Translations under genes and position numbers: made by a program
Shown: piece by piece, positions 52,639-60,954 of the stretch
Layout of the letters: each line of letters opens with the position of its first letter
Numbering within the stretch: position 1 is the first letter of the stretch
Notes under the pieces: generated by a model
What the model was told of the DNA's origin: nothing
What the model saw: only the letters and a program-made list of their open reading frames with translations
The model's database searches: none
NCBI RefSeq assembly: GCF_025148285.1
Contig: NZ_CP102268.1
Coordinates: 4,061,501 to 4,125,500 of the forward strand
Direction of reading: 5' to 3'
Origin: Marvinbryantia formatexigens DSM 14469
GTDB taxonomy: Bacteria; Bacillota; Clostridia; Lachnospirales; Lachnospiraceae
DNA: 64,000 bases

Positions 52639-53680
52639 GATTGCGAAAGAAAACCTGCCGCAGCTTTACCGCCGCATCGCGGAAAAGAAGGAGTTGTATC
52701 TGCCGCTGGAAATCGGCGGACAGACAAACTTCGCGGTATGGGAAGAGGGCGATACGGTAGCCCTTGATGTGCTGAAGACCGTGAAATCCCCCAAGGATGC
52801 TTTTTTCCCGCAGAGTGAGAATCTCTATACCTGCAAGCGTGAGGGAAAGAAGATTTCCATCGAGCCGCAGGCGCTGAAGGAACAGGAATTTGTGGTATTC
52901 GGCATGAAAGCCTGCGATGTGCAGGGCGTGCAGGTGCTCGATAAGGTCTTTCTGGCGGAGCCGGTGGATTCCTTCTATGCGGCGCGCCGCGAACACGGAA
53001 CGATCGTCGCCCTCGCCTGTCACGAGCCGGAGGAAACCTGCTTCTGCAGGGTGTTCGGCATCGACTGCGCAGACCCGGCGGCGGACGTTGCCTGCTGGAT
53101 GATAGAAGAGGAGCTTTTCTGGAAGCCGCTTACCGTAAAGGGTGAAGCGCTCACAGAAGAAGTGCGTGATCTGCTCACGGAGGCAGAAGGGGACAGCGAA
53201 AAAGTGGAGGCGGAAAAAGAAAATATCCGCCGCATTGTGGAGAAGCTGCCGTACAGCCATCTGTCATTAGAGGGCTGGAACGGGGAAGCCCAGAAGGAGA
53301 AATTCGATTCCCCGCTCTGGGAGGAGCTGTATAAACCGTGCCTGGCGTGCGGAACCTGCACCTTCGTATGCCCGACCTGCCAGTGCTACGATATCAAGGA
53401 TTACGATACCGGACATGGCGTGCAGCGCTACCGCTGCTGGGATTCCTGCATGTATTCCGACTTCACCATGATGGCGCACGGCAACAACCGTACCAGTCAG
53501 ATGCAGCGGTTCCGCCAGCGCTTTATGCACAAGCTGGTGTACTTCCCGGCGAATAACGACGGTATGTATTCCTGTGTCGGCTGCGGACGCTGTGTGGAAA
53601 AATGCCCGGCATCCCTGAATATCGTAAAAGTAATTAAAAAGTTTTCGGAAGAAAAAGCAGCGGGAGGTGAACAGCAGTGA
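52631..53680 (+). CDS. flxB: FlxB-type 4Fe-4S protein (sulfite-reductase A-like)
   Basis: A 349-residue protein resembling anaerobic sulfite reductase subunit A. The N-terminal half has FGMKACDVQGVQVLD and CHEPEETCFCRVFG; the C-terminal half has [4Fe-4S] motifs CLACGTCTFVCPTCQCYD and CVGCGRCVEKCPASL. The ATG at 52631 overlaps flxC. In the Flx complex it wires FlxA to the Hdr side. No sirohaem subunit (AsrC) is present, so this is not a sulfite reductase operon. Confidence 0.85.
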   Translation: MYKIAKENLPQLYRRIAEKKELYLPLEIGGQTNFAVWEEGDTVALDVLKTVKSPKDAFFPQSENLYTCKREGKKISIEPQALKEQEFVVFGMKACDVQGVQVLDKVFLAEPVDSFYAARREHGTIVALACHEPEETCFCRVFGIDCADPAADVACWMIEEELFWKPLTVKGEALTEEVRDLLTEAEGDSEKVEAEKENIRRIVEKLPYSHLSLEGWNGEAQKEKFDSPLWEELYKPCLACGTCTFVCPTCQCYDIKDYDTGHGVQRYRCWDSCMYSDFTMMAHGNNRTSQMQRFRQRFMHKLVYFPANNDGMYSCVGCGRCVEKCPASLNIVKVIKKFSEEKAAGGEQQ

Positions 53681-54531
53681 GCGAATGTACCTGTCATAAA
53701 AATTATACCAGAGATACGCTGATTCCGATGGTGGGCGTGATTACCGACATCCGCCAGGAAACGCCGGATGTAAAGACGTTCCGCGTCAACGCGCCGGAGG
53801 GCGGCAAGCTGTTTGAACATATGCCGGGACAGTGCGCAATGCTCTGCGCGCCCGGCGTCAGCGAGGGTATGTTTTCCATCACCTCCTCGCCGACAAATAA
53901 AGAATTCCAGGAATTCAGTATCAAAAAATGCGGAATGCTGACGGATTACCTGCACAGCCTGCAGGTGGGCGACGAGATTACCGTCCGCGGTCCTTACGGC
54001 AACCACTTCCCGGTTGAGACAGAGCTGAAAGGGAAAAATCTGCTGTTTATCGCCGGTGGTATCGGTCTGGCGCCGCTGCGCTCCGTCATCAATTATGTGC
54101 TTGACAACCGCGCTGATTACGGCACCGTCGATATCCTCTACGGTTCCCGTTCGGCGGACGACCTTGTACAGCTCAAAGAAATCCAGGAGGTCTGGAGCAA
54201 AGCAGAGGGCGTCAATGTATATCTGACCATCGACCGCCCGCAGGAAGGCTGGGACGGACATGTCGGATTCGTACCTGCCTACTTGAAAGAGCTGGAATTT
54301 GCCACCGACAAGACGGCGCTTATCTGCGGACCGCCCATCATGATAAAATTCGTGCTGGCGGCGCTCGTGGAAATGGGCTTCTCTAAAGAGCAGGTCTACA
54401 CCACCCTGGAGCTGCGCATGAAATGCGGAATCGGAAAATGCGGCAGATGTAACATTGGATCAAAATATGTGTGCAAAGACGGTCCCGTATTCCGCTGCGA
54501 CGAAATAGACGAAATGCCGAATGAGTATTGA
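53677..54531 (+). CDS. flxA: FlxA-type NAD(P)H-dependent FAD subunit
   Basis: A 284-residue ferredoxin-NADP reductase-like protein, related to sulfite reductase B and hydrogenase gamma subunits. Domains are an FAD barrel (SITSSPTN; MPGQCAMLC), an NAD(P)H domain (NLLFIAGGIGLAPLRSVI; GPPIMIKFV) and a C-terminal [2Fe-2S] motif CGIGKCGRCNIGSKYVC. It gives the complex its entry for NADH. The GTG start overlaps the flxB stop. Confidence 0.9.
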   Translation: MSECTCHKNYTRDTLIPMVGVITDIRQETPDVKTFRVNAPEGGKLFEHMPGQCAMLCAPGVSEGMFSITSSPTNKEFQEFSIKKCGMLTDYLHSLQVGDEITVRGPYGNHFPVETELKGKNLLFIAGGIGLAPLRSVINYVLDNRADYGTVDILYGSRSADDLVQLKEIQEVWSKAEGVNVYLTIDRPQEGWDGHVGFVPAYLKELEFATDKTALICGPPIMIKFVLAALVEMGFSKEQVYTTLELRMKCGIGKCGRCNIGSKYVCKDGPVFRCDEIDEMPNEY

Positions 54532-54641
54532 ACACCAGTTCTGCCATTCAGTAACCGCATAAGGCAGACCGCGCAGATTTATCTGCGAAGGACCGTGCTT
54601 TGCGGTTTGAATATACGGAGTGTAAGAAAGGACAAACAATT

Positions 54642-55316
54642 ATGGAAAAAATGGTAAACGTATATTTTTTCGGTAAGAAGTACAGCGTGCCCGCCGACCT
54701 GACGATTATGACCGCGATGGAATACGCCGGTTATACGTTAAAGAGAGGCTGCGGCTGCCGCCACGGTTTCTGCGGCGCCTGTGCGACGATTTACCGGATC
54801 AAGGGGAAAAATGAATTAAAGACCTGCCTTGCCTGTCAGACACAGGTGGAGGAGGGCATGTATGTGGCAAGCATCCCGTTTTTCCCGACAGATAAAAGAA
54901 CCTACGATATCAACGAAATCAAGCCGGACCAGCGCATTATGATGGAGCTGTATCCGGAAATCTACAGCTGCATCGGCTGCAATGCCTGTACAAAGGCATG
55001 TACGCAGGATCTGAACGTTATGCAGTATATCGCATATGCGCAGCGCGGCGAATTTGAAAAGTGCGCCGAGGAATCCTTCGACTGCGTAAGCTGCGGCTGC
55101 TGTTCCGTAAGATGTCCGGCGGGCATTTCCCATCCGATGGTGGGACTGCTGGCGCGCAGACTTACCGGAAAATATATCGCTCCGAAGGCGGAGCATCTGG
55201 AGAAGCGCGTGGAGGAGATTCATTCCGGCGCTTACGACGAGATGATCGAGCAGATCATGCAGAAGCCGATCACCGAAATGCAGGAACTTTACAACAACAG
55301 AGAAATTGAGGAATAA
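54642..55316 (+). CDS. frdB: Fumarate reductase-like iron-sulfur subunit
   Basis: A 224-residue FrdB/SdhB-like protein. Ligands visible: a ferredoxin-type site (Cys37, 39, 44, 47, with 62 and 65) and two further clusters (Cys110, 113, 116, 120; Cys148, 151, 154, 158). It lacks the HdrB-like C-terminal half found in the methanogen thiol:fumarate reductase TfrB; a separate HdrB is in the operon. No membrane anchor subunit is encoded nearby, so the enzyme is probably cytosolic. ATG 54642 follows AAAGGA. A 110-nt gap with hairpin CGCAGAT/ATCTGCG separates it from flxA. Confidence 0.85.
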   Translation: MEKMVNVYFFGKKYSVPADLTIMTAMEYAGYTLKRGCGCRHGFCGACATIYRIKGKNELKTCLACQTQVEEGMYVASIPFFPTDKRTYDINEIKPDQRIMMELYPEIYSCIGCNACTKACTQDLNVMQYIAYAQRGEFEKCAEESFDCVSCGCCSVRCPAGISHPMVGLLARRLTGKYIAPKAEHLEKRVEEIHSGAYDEMIEQIMQKPITEMQELYNNREIEE

Positions 55317-55328
55317 GGAGGGTCAGAC

Positions 55329-56948
55329 ATGTACACACCATATCCAGAGTCTATGATGGAATCCGTCAGAAAAGTAGAGGCTACAAGAGAAGCGCGTATG
55401 GCGGCGGAACCGAGACGTCTGACCGCAGAGGAAAAAGACAATCTCCTTAAAGAATTCCATCCGGATTACAGAGAAGAAGCATTCGAAGAAATCAAAGTAG
55501 GTCCGAACAAAGGACAGAAAGCAAACAAAGAGCTGGTACATCTTCTGCATTCCAACAGCCGTCTGCTGAACAGTAAGACAGATTTAAGCAACCCGGATTA
55601 CGATGTGGATGTGCTTGTTATCGGCGGCGGCGGCGCGGGCGCGTCCTGCGCGATCGAGGCGCACAATGCCGGCGCGAATGTGATGATCGTCACCAAGCTT
55701 CGCATCGGCGACGCCAACACCATGATGGCGGAGGGCGGCATCCAGGCGGCGGACAAGGAAAATGATTCGCCGGTACAGCATTATCTGGACGCTTTCGGCG
55801 GCGGACACTTTGCCGCAAAGCCGGAGCTGGTAAAACGCCTTGTTATGGAAGCGCCGGACGCCATCAAGTGGCTGAACGAACTGGGCGTGGAATTTGACAA
55901 AGAAGACGACGGACGGATGATCACCACGCACGGCGGCGGTACTTCCCGGAAGAGAATGCATGCGGCAAAGGACTATTCCGGGGCGGAGATCATGCGCACC
56001 CTGCGCGACGAGGTGCTCAACCGTCAGATTCCTGTGGTAGAATTTACCTCCGCTGTGGAACTGATCAAGGATGACAAAGGACAGGTGGCAGGCGCGGTTC
56101 TGCTGAATATGGAAACAGGCGATTATTCGGTTGCCAGAGCAAAGACCGTTGTACTTGCAACCGGCGGCGCCGGACGGATGCATTATCAGGGCTTCCCGAC
56201 ATCAAACCACTACGGTGCGACCGCAGACGGTCTGATCATGGGCTATCGCGCGGGAGCAAAGCTCCTTTACCAGGATTCCATCCAGTATCATCCGACAGGA
56301 GCCGTTTACCCGTCGCAGCTTCTGGGCGCGCTGGTTACGGAAAAGGTGCGTTCCCTGGGCGCACAGCTTGTCAATGCGGAGGGCGAAGCTTATATCCATC
56401 CGCTGGAAACACGCGACGTCAATGCCTCCGGCGTTATCAGAGAGTGCCAGGAGGGACGCGGCGTTGAGGTGCCGGGCGGACAGAAGGGCGTCTGGCTGGA
56501 TACGCCGATGATCGAAATCCTTGGCGGAGAAGGCACGATTGAAGCGCGGATACCGGCAATGTTCCGTATGTACATGAAGTATGGCATTGATATGAGAAAG
56601 GTTCCGATTCTTATCTATCCGACGCTGCATTATCAGAACGGCGGCGTGGAGATTGAGGCGGACGGCTTCACAAAAGCTATCCCGAACCTGCTGGTGGCAG
56701 GCGAAGCGGTGGGCGGTATCCACGGAAGAAACCGTCTGATGGGCAATTCGCTGCTGGATATCATCGTGTTCGGTCGCAACGCCGGAAAAGCGGCTGCTGC
56801 AAAGGCGAAGGATGTGACGCTTGGCGCTATGACGCTGGAGCACGTTGAGAAATACGCAGAGGAGCTGGCGGCTGCAAATGCGACAGAAGAGGGCGTATCC
56901 CCGCTGCTGCTTCCGAAGTATGCACGTCACGAATCGGCTGTCGAGTAA
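55329..56948 (+). CDS. frdA: Fumarate reductase-like flavoprotein subunit
   Basis: A 539-residue FAD protein of the succinate dehydrogenase/fumarate reductase/aspartate oxidase group. It starts with a ~90-residue extension, then the FAD motif VLVIGGGGAGASCAIEAHNAG, the conserved THGGGTSRKRMHA, the active-site SIQYHPTGAVYP and the FAD-binding HGRNRLMGNSLLDIIVFGR. The size resembles TfrA rather than membrane-bound FrdA. With FrdB it should reduce fumarate to succinate. L-aspartate oxidase is less likely because no NAD biosynthesis genes are near and fumarase genes follow. Confidence 0.87.
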   Translation: MYTPYPESMMESVRKVEATREARMAAEPRRLTAEEKDNLLKEFHPDYREEAFEEIKVGPNKGQKANKELVHLLHSNSRLLNSKTDLSNPDYDVDVLVIGGGGAGASCAIEAHNAGANVMIVTKLRIGDANTMMAEGGIQAADKENDSPVQHYLDAFGGGHFAAKPELVKRLVMEAPDAIKWLNELGVEFDKEDDGRMITTHGGGTSRKRMHAAKDYSGAEIMRTLRDEVLNRQIPVVEFTSAVELIKDDKGQVAGAVLLNMETGDYSVARAKTVVLATGGAGRMHYQGFPTSNHYGATADGLIMGYRAGAKLLYQDSIQYHPTGAVYPSQLLGALVTEKVRSLGAQLVNAEGEAYIHPLETRDVNASGVIRECQEGRGVEVPGGQKGVWLDTPMIEILGGEGTIEARIPAMFRMYMKYGIDMRKVPILIYPTLHYQNGGVEIEADGFTKAIPNLLVAGEAVGGIHGRNRLMGNSLLDIIVFGRNAGKAAAAKAKDVTLGAMTLEHVEKYAEELAAANATEEGVSPLLLPKYARHESAVE

Positions 56949-57097
56949 ATCAATTACTGTTCACTCTGTGCATAGCAACCTTCGCAGATAACAGCAGGTG
57001 CCTGAGGCTGGCGTGAACAGCAACATAAATTATTCATCCTTCCGGGGCAGAAGACCACAGCGTCTCTGCCCTGCGGAGGCCGGAAAGGAGCATTCAT

Positions 57098-57940
57098 ATG
57101 CGTGAAATAAATGCAGGTCAGATTACAGATGTGGTGGAGCGGCTCTGTATCGAAGCGAACGAGCACCTTCCGTCCGATGTAAAATGTGCGATCAAAAACT
57201 GCCGCGCCTGCGAGGACGGCGAGATTGCAAAGGGCGTGCTGGATAAAATTATTGAAAACTATGAGATTGCCGACGCGGAGAACGTGCCCATCTGCCAGGA
57301 CACCGGTATGGCGTGTGTTTTCCTGGAAATCGGGCAGGATGTACATATCGTCGGAGGCGACCTCTCCGAGGCGGTAAACGAGGGCGTCCGCCGCGGATAC
57401 GATAAGGGCTATCTGCGCAAATCCGTGGTAAAGGACCCGGTGCGCCGGGGCAATACCGGCGACAATACCCCGGCAATGATTTATACAGAAATCGTACCGG
57501 GCGAGCAGATTAAAATCACTGTCGGTCCGAAGGGCTTCGGCAGCGAAAACATGAGCGCAATCCGCATGTTCAAGCCGTCCGCAGGACTGCAGGGCATCAA
57601 GGATTTCATCATTGAGACGGTGGAGACAGCGGGACCGAATCCATGTCCGCCGATGGTTGTCGGCGTCGGCATTGGCGGCACCTTCGATAAAGCGGCGCTG
57701 CTTGCGAAAAAAGCGCTGATGCGCCCGATCGATTCCGAAAATCCGGATCCGTTCTATGCCGATCTGGAAAAGGAAATGCTGGCGAAAATCAACGAGCTTG
57801 GCATCGGACCGCAGGGCTTTGGCGGAAAGACAACGGCGATCGGTTTAAATATTGAGACGATGCCGACGCACATTGCCGGAATGCCCTGCGCCATCAATAT
57901 TAACTGCCATGTAACGCGCCACAAAACGGAGGTGATTTAG
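57098..57940 (+). CDS. fumA: Fumarate hydratase class I, alpha subunit
   Basis: The N-terminal half of a two-subunit oxygen-sensitive [4Fe-4S] fumarase interconverting malate and fumarate. The 280 residues show NVPICQDTGMACVFLEIGQ with a cluster cysteine, VVKDPVRRGNTGDNTPA, GPKGFGSENMSAIRM and GVGIGGTFDKAALLAKKA. GAAAGGAG precedes the ATG. The 149-nt gap before it has a hairpin GGGCAGA/TCTGCCC but no clear promoter or terminator. Confidence 0.95.
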   Translation: MREINAGQITDVVERLCIEANEHLPSDVKCAIKNCRACEDGEIAKGVLDKIIENYEIADAENVPICQDTGMACVFLEIGQDVHIVGGDLSEAVNEGVRRGYDKGYLRKSVVKDPVRRGNTGDNTPAMIYTEIVPGEQIKITVGPKGFGSENMSAIRMFKPSAGLQGIKDFIIETVETAGPNPCPPMVVGVGIGGTFDKAALLAKKALMRPIDSENPDPFYADLEKEMLAKINELGIGPQGFGGKTTAIGLNIETMPTHIAGMPCAININCHVTRHKTEVI

Positions 57941-58498
57941 ATGGAAAAACATATCACACTGCCGCTCACCGAAGAGCTTGCAAAAACGCTTCATGCCGGG
58001 GATACCGTGTATCTTACCGGAACCATTTATACATCCCGCGACGCCGGACATAAGAGAATGTGCGAGGCGCTTGCGCGCGGGGAAAAGCTTCCGTTCGACC
58101 CGACGGATGCCACCATCTACTACGTCGGACCGACGCCGGCAAAGCCCGGACAGGTCATCGGCTCTGCCGGACCGACCACCAGCGGTCGTATGGACGCTTA
58201 TGCGCCGACTATGATGTCTGTGGGAGCGCGTGGCATGATCGGAAAGGGCGCCCGTCTGCCGGAGGTCGTTGAGGCAATGAAAAAATACAGCGGCGTCTAC
58301 TTCGGAGCCATCGGCGGCGCCGGAGCACTGCTGGCAAAATGTATCAAAAAAGCCGAGCTGATCGCTTACGAGGACCTTGGGGCGGAGGCGCTGCGCAAGC
58401 TCTACGTGGAGGAAATGCCGCTTTTTGTCATCATCGACAGCGAGGGCAACAACCTGTATGAGAGCGGACGCGCCGCTTATCTGCAGCAGAAGAAATAA
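57941..58498 (+). CDS. fumB: Fumarate hydratase class I, beta subunit
   Basis: The C-terminal half of the two-subunit fumarase, 185 residues. Signatures are LHAGDTVYLTGTIYTSRDAG, IGSAGPTTSGRMDAYAP and GMIGKGARLPEV. It begins at the base after the fumA stop. Together with Mdh and FrdAB it completes oxaloacetate to succinate within one operon. Confidence 0.95.
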   Translation: MEKHITLPLTEELAKTLHAGDTVYLTGTIYTSRDAGHKRMCEALARGEKLPFDPTDATIYYVGPTPAKPGQVIGSAGPTTSGRMDAYAPTMMSVGARGMIGKGARLPEVVEAMKKYSGVYFGAIGGAGALLAKCIKKAELIAYEDLGAEALRKLYVEEMPLFVIIDSEGNNLYESGRAAYLQQKK

Positions 58499-58589
58499 TA
58501 CCGCCGCTTCTGCCTGCCGGGTACGCTGACAGAATGGAACACTGCATCCTGCCAGCGCGGCGGCAGAGGGCGGAAACAGGAGGAGAAAA

Positions 58590-58892
58590 ATGACAGATTT
58601 ATTAGAGGCACTGATGATACTCTGCTTCGGGCTTTCCTGGCCGATTTCCATCCGGAAATCCTGGACGTCCAGAACCGCCAAGGGAAAAAGCCTGTTTTTT
58701 GAGTTCTTTATCTGGATTGGATATGTTTTCGGAATCATCCGCAAATTCATGCTCTGGAGCACTGGCGCCGGAACGGGCTGGCTGTTTTACCTCGGCTGGT
58801 TCTTCTATGTGCTCAACATCGTGGAAATCACCATCGATATGGCGCTTTATTTCCGCAATGTAAAGCTTGACAAAGAGCGCGACGGAAAATAA
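58590..58892 (+). CDS. Small membrane protein, PQ-loop/SemiSWEET-like
   Basis: A 100-residue protein with about three transmembrane segments (residues ~5-20, 36-55, 62-85). FGLSWPISIRKSWTSRTAKG resembles one PQ-loop motif, so it may be a half-size transporter of the SemiSWEET type. GGAGGAG precedes the ATG. It lies 91 nt after fumB and just before a terminator, so it is probably the last gene of the operon; a link to dicarboxylate export or membrane tethering is possible but unproven. I do not recognise a characterised family. Confidence 0.7.
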   Translation: MTDLLEALMILCFGLSWPISIRKSWTSRTAKGKSLFFEFFIWIGYVFGIIRKFMLWSTGAGTGWLFYLGWFFYVLNIVEITIDMALYFRNVKLDKERDGK

Positions 58893-58924
58893 AAAGAACA
58901 GTAATGCTAATTATACTATAGCAG

Positions 58925-58957
58925 GGTCAGATTTCCATGAGAGGTCTGACCTTTTTT
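58925..58957 (+). terminator. Intrinsic terminator of the mdh-hdr-flx-frd-fum operon
   Basis: GGTCAGA (58925-58931) pairs with TCTGACC (58945-58951), followed by TTTTTT. Confidence 0.88.
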
Positions 58958-58959
58958 AT

Positions 58960-58978
58960 TAGTCTTAAAACTGGACTA
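58960..58978 (+). promoter_or_regulatory. MarR operator 1
   Basis: TAGTC-N9-GACTA inverted repeat immediately upstream of the -35 box of the marR promoter. The same spacing recurs in operator 2. Confidence 0.7.
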
Positions 58979-59007
58979 TTGACAAGCTGATATTTACATG
59001 ATAAAAT
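58979..59007 (+). promoter_or_regulatory. Sigma-A promoter of marR
   Basis: Perfect TTGACA (58979-58984), 17-nt spacer, TAAAAT (59002-59007), flanked by two identical-type inverted repeats. Confidence 0.85.
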
Positions 59008-59025
59008 AGTCCCAAAATAAGACTA
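59007..59025 (+). promoter_or_regulatory. MarR operator 2
   Basis: TAGTC-N9-GACTA (TAGTCCCAAAATAAGACTA) directly after the -10 box, so binding would block transcription. The half TAGTCCCAAAAT recurs at 59548-59559 before the MATE gene. Confidence 0.72.
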
Positions 59026-59043
59026 AAGAAAGAAGTGATATAA

Positions 59044-59499
59044 ATGGATGATTCCCGGATTGCCAGACAGGTATCCCGGTTTTGCGAGGAATGTCATGTA
59101 ATAAATATGGTTTACGAGGATTACGCGCGCACTCTGGATATTTCGTATACCAGCCTGCAAATTTTAACAATGATTATGTTCACGGAAGAATGTACACAGA
59201 AGACAATCTGCGAAAAAACATTTCTTCCGAAGCAGACAGTGAATGCCGTTATTACAGGATTTTACAAAAAAGGAATTATTGAGCTGCGGGAATTGCCCAG
59301 CGACCGGAGAAACAAGACCATTCATCTGACAAAGGAGGGAACTGCGTATGCAGAACAAATCGTTCCCAAAATCCGGAAAGCGGAATATGCAGCCTTTGAA
59401 AAACTGACTTCCGAGCAGAGAGAAAGCCTGCTGGAAGCCATCCGGATTTACCGGATCGGTTTTCGTAACGCCATGCTGGGAGAGACTGATAATAAATAA
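59044..59499 (+). CDS. MarR-family transcriptional regulator
   Basis: A 151-residue winged-helix regulator. The HTH region reads CTQKTICEKTFLPKQTVNAVI and the wing ELPSDRRNKTIHLTKEG, both typical of MarR. It probably represses itself and the MATE efflux gene behind it through the TAGTC/GACTA sites. AGAAAGAAG precedes the ATG. The inducer is unknown; MarR proteins controlling MATE pumps usually sense toxic organics or oxidants. Confidence 0.9.
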   Translation: MDDSRIARQVSRFCEECHVINMVYEDYARTLDISYTSLQILTMIMFTEECTQKTICEKTFLPKQTVNAVITGFYKKGIIELRELPSDRRNKTIHLTKEGTAYAEQIVPKIRKAEYAAFEKLTSEQRESLLEAIRIYRIGFRNAMLGETDNK

Positions 59500-59513
59500 A
59501 CCACCGATAAACG

Positions 59514-59559
59514 ATCCCCCTTGAAAGGGGGATAAATAAAAAGCGATTAGTCCCAAAAT
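59514..59559 (+). promoter_or_regulatory. Hairpin and operator half-site between marR and MATE gene
   Basis: ATCCCCC/GGGGGAT (59514-59533, loop TTGAAA) without a T-run may attenuate read-through. TAGTCCCAAAAT (59548-59559) repeats the left half of MarR operator 2, with a GACTA at 59577-59581. Confidence 0.5.
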
Positions 59560-59595
59560 TGTACATTATAAAATATTGACTAAAGGAGAAATGAA

Positions 59596-60954
59596 ATGGC
59601 AAAAACGATTGATATGACGCAGGGAAAACCGTCAAAATTGCTTTTACAATTTGCGTTCCCTGTTTTGATTGGAAATTTGTTTCAACAGCTCTATACACTG
59701 GTAGACCGCGTAATTGTCGGTCAGTTTGTAGGAGCGGATGCTTTTTCGGCGGTAGGCTCAACAAACGCATTGTCTATGATGTTTATGTCCATGTGTATGG
59801 GAACCGCGATCGGAACGGGCGTGGTGGTTTCCCAGTATTTTGGCGCAAAAGATCAGAAAAATACGGCGAAAGCCATTGCAAACGGGGCGTATGTAAACGT
59901 AATTGTAGCGCTTATTATGACGGTTATAGCATTACTGGCTACAAAGCCGATTCTTATTCTGCTAAACACACCAGCTACGCTTATGGATGACGCAGTTTCT
60001 TACATGAGAGTATTTATGGGAGGTCTGCTTGCGGTATCACTCTACTATACACCTTTTTCAATTTTAAGGGCATTGGGGGATTCAAAAACGCCGCTGATTT
60101 TTCTTGCCTTTTGCAGCATATTGAATATCATTCTCGACATTATTTTTGTTGTCCCGCTGGGAATGGGTGTGGAAGGTGCTGCGATTGCTACCGTAATGGC
60201 ACAGGCGATTGCTGCGGTTTTATGTATGATTTATGCGTTCAAAAAAGTGCCGCAATTCCATGATGCGGTTCATTACATGAAACCGGACAGCAATATTATC
60301 CGTCAGACATTGAAAGTTGGAATACCGACAGGATTCCAGTATTCGCTGATGTATATTTCCAGTATTGCTCTGCAGCGTGTTGTAAATGGTTTTGGGGAAA
60401 GTGTGATAGGCGCTTTCACATCTACGACTCAGATTGAACTATTAGTACAGCAGATTTACGCCGCACTTGGTACAGCAATGGTAACGTATACAGGTCAGAA
60501 CATTGGCGCCGGAAAAACAGACCGGGTAAAGCAGGGAATGTGTTCTGCCATGAAGATAAGCGGAATCGTATCGGTGATTCTGCTGGTCGTTTTCTGGCTG
60601 GGCGGCAGACTGATTATGAGTATTTTCGTACCGGATAAAGATATTATCGCATTAGCTTCCAGCGGTATCCGCATTACAAGCCTGTTCTTTATGGCGCTGG
60701 GAGTTGTGCAGGTACTTCGCTATTTGCTGAATGGAGCCGGAGATTCCGTATACGCCTTAGTAAACGGTATTGTGGAAATTATAGCCCGTATCGGATTTGC
60801 TTTTCTGCTGACGGCGGTTCCGTTCATCGGTATGTGGGGAATCTGGCTTACAACAGGGCTTACATGGCTGGTAACAGCAGTATTTGCCCTCTGGCGTTAC
60901 AGAAGCGGTGCATGGATGTCAAAATCACTTGTGAAAGGAAAGGAGAATGAATAA
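59596..60954 (+). CDS. MATE-family efflux transporter
   Basis: A 452-residue, 12-helix cation-coupled exporter of drugs or metabolites. The start MAKTIDMTQGKPSKLLLQFA and PVLIGNLFQQLYTLVDRVIVG is the hallmark of the DinF/NorM-like group common in Firmicutes; the second half repeats the motif (LKVGIPTGFQYSLMYIS). TAAAGGAG precedes the ATG. It is followed without gap by a flavodoxin-like reductase (TAATG). Its DNA is less GC-rich than the Wood-Ljungdahl region, so this block may have been acquired. Confidence 0.93.
   Translation: MAKTIDMTQGKPSKLLLQFAFPVLIGNLFQQLYTLVDRVIVGQFVGADAFSAVGSTNALSMMFMSMCMGTAIGTGVVVSQYFGAKDQKNTAKAIANGAYVNVIVALIMTVIALLATKPILILLNTPATLMDDAVSYMRVFMGGLLAVSLYYTPFSILRALGDSKTPLIFLAFCSILNIILDIIFVVPLGMGVEGAAIATVMAQAIAAVLCMIYAFKKVPQFHDAVHYMKPDSNIIRQTLKVGIPTGFQYSLMYISSIALQRVVNGFGESVIGAFTSTTQIELLVQQIYAALGTAMVTYTGQNIGAGKTDRVKQGMCSAMKISGIVSVILLVVFWLGGRLIMSIFVPDKDIIALASSGIRITSLFFMALGVVQVLRYLLNGAGDSVYALVNGIVEIIARIGFAFLLTAVPFIGMWGIWLTTGLTWLVTAVFALWRYRSGAWMSKSLVKGKENE

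Noticed and set aside
52631-54531. Anaerobic sulfite reductase AsrAB
   Set aside because: No sirohaem subunit AsrC is present and the genes are joined to flxC, flxD and hdrABC, so the Flx assignment fits better.
55329-56948. L-aspartate oxidase NadB
   Set aside because: No nadA or nadC nearby; the partner FeS subunit and fumarase genes indicate fumarate reduction.
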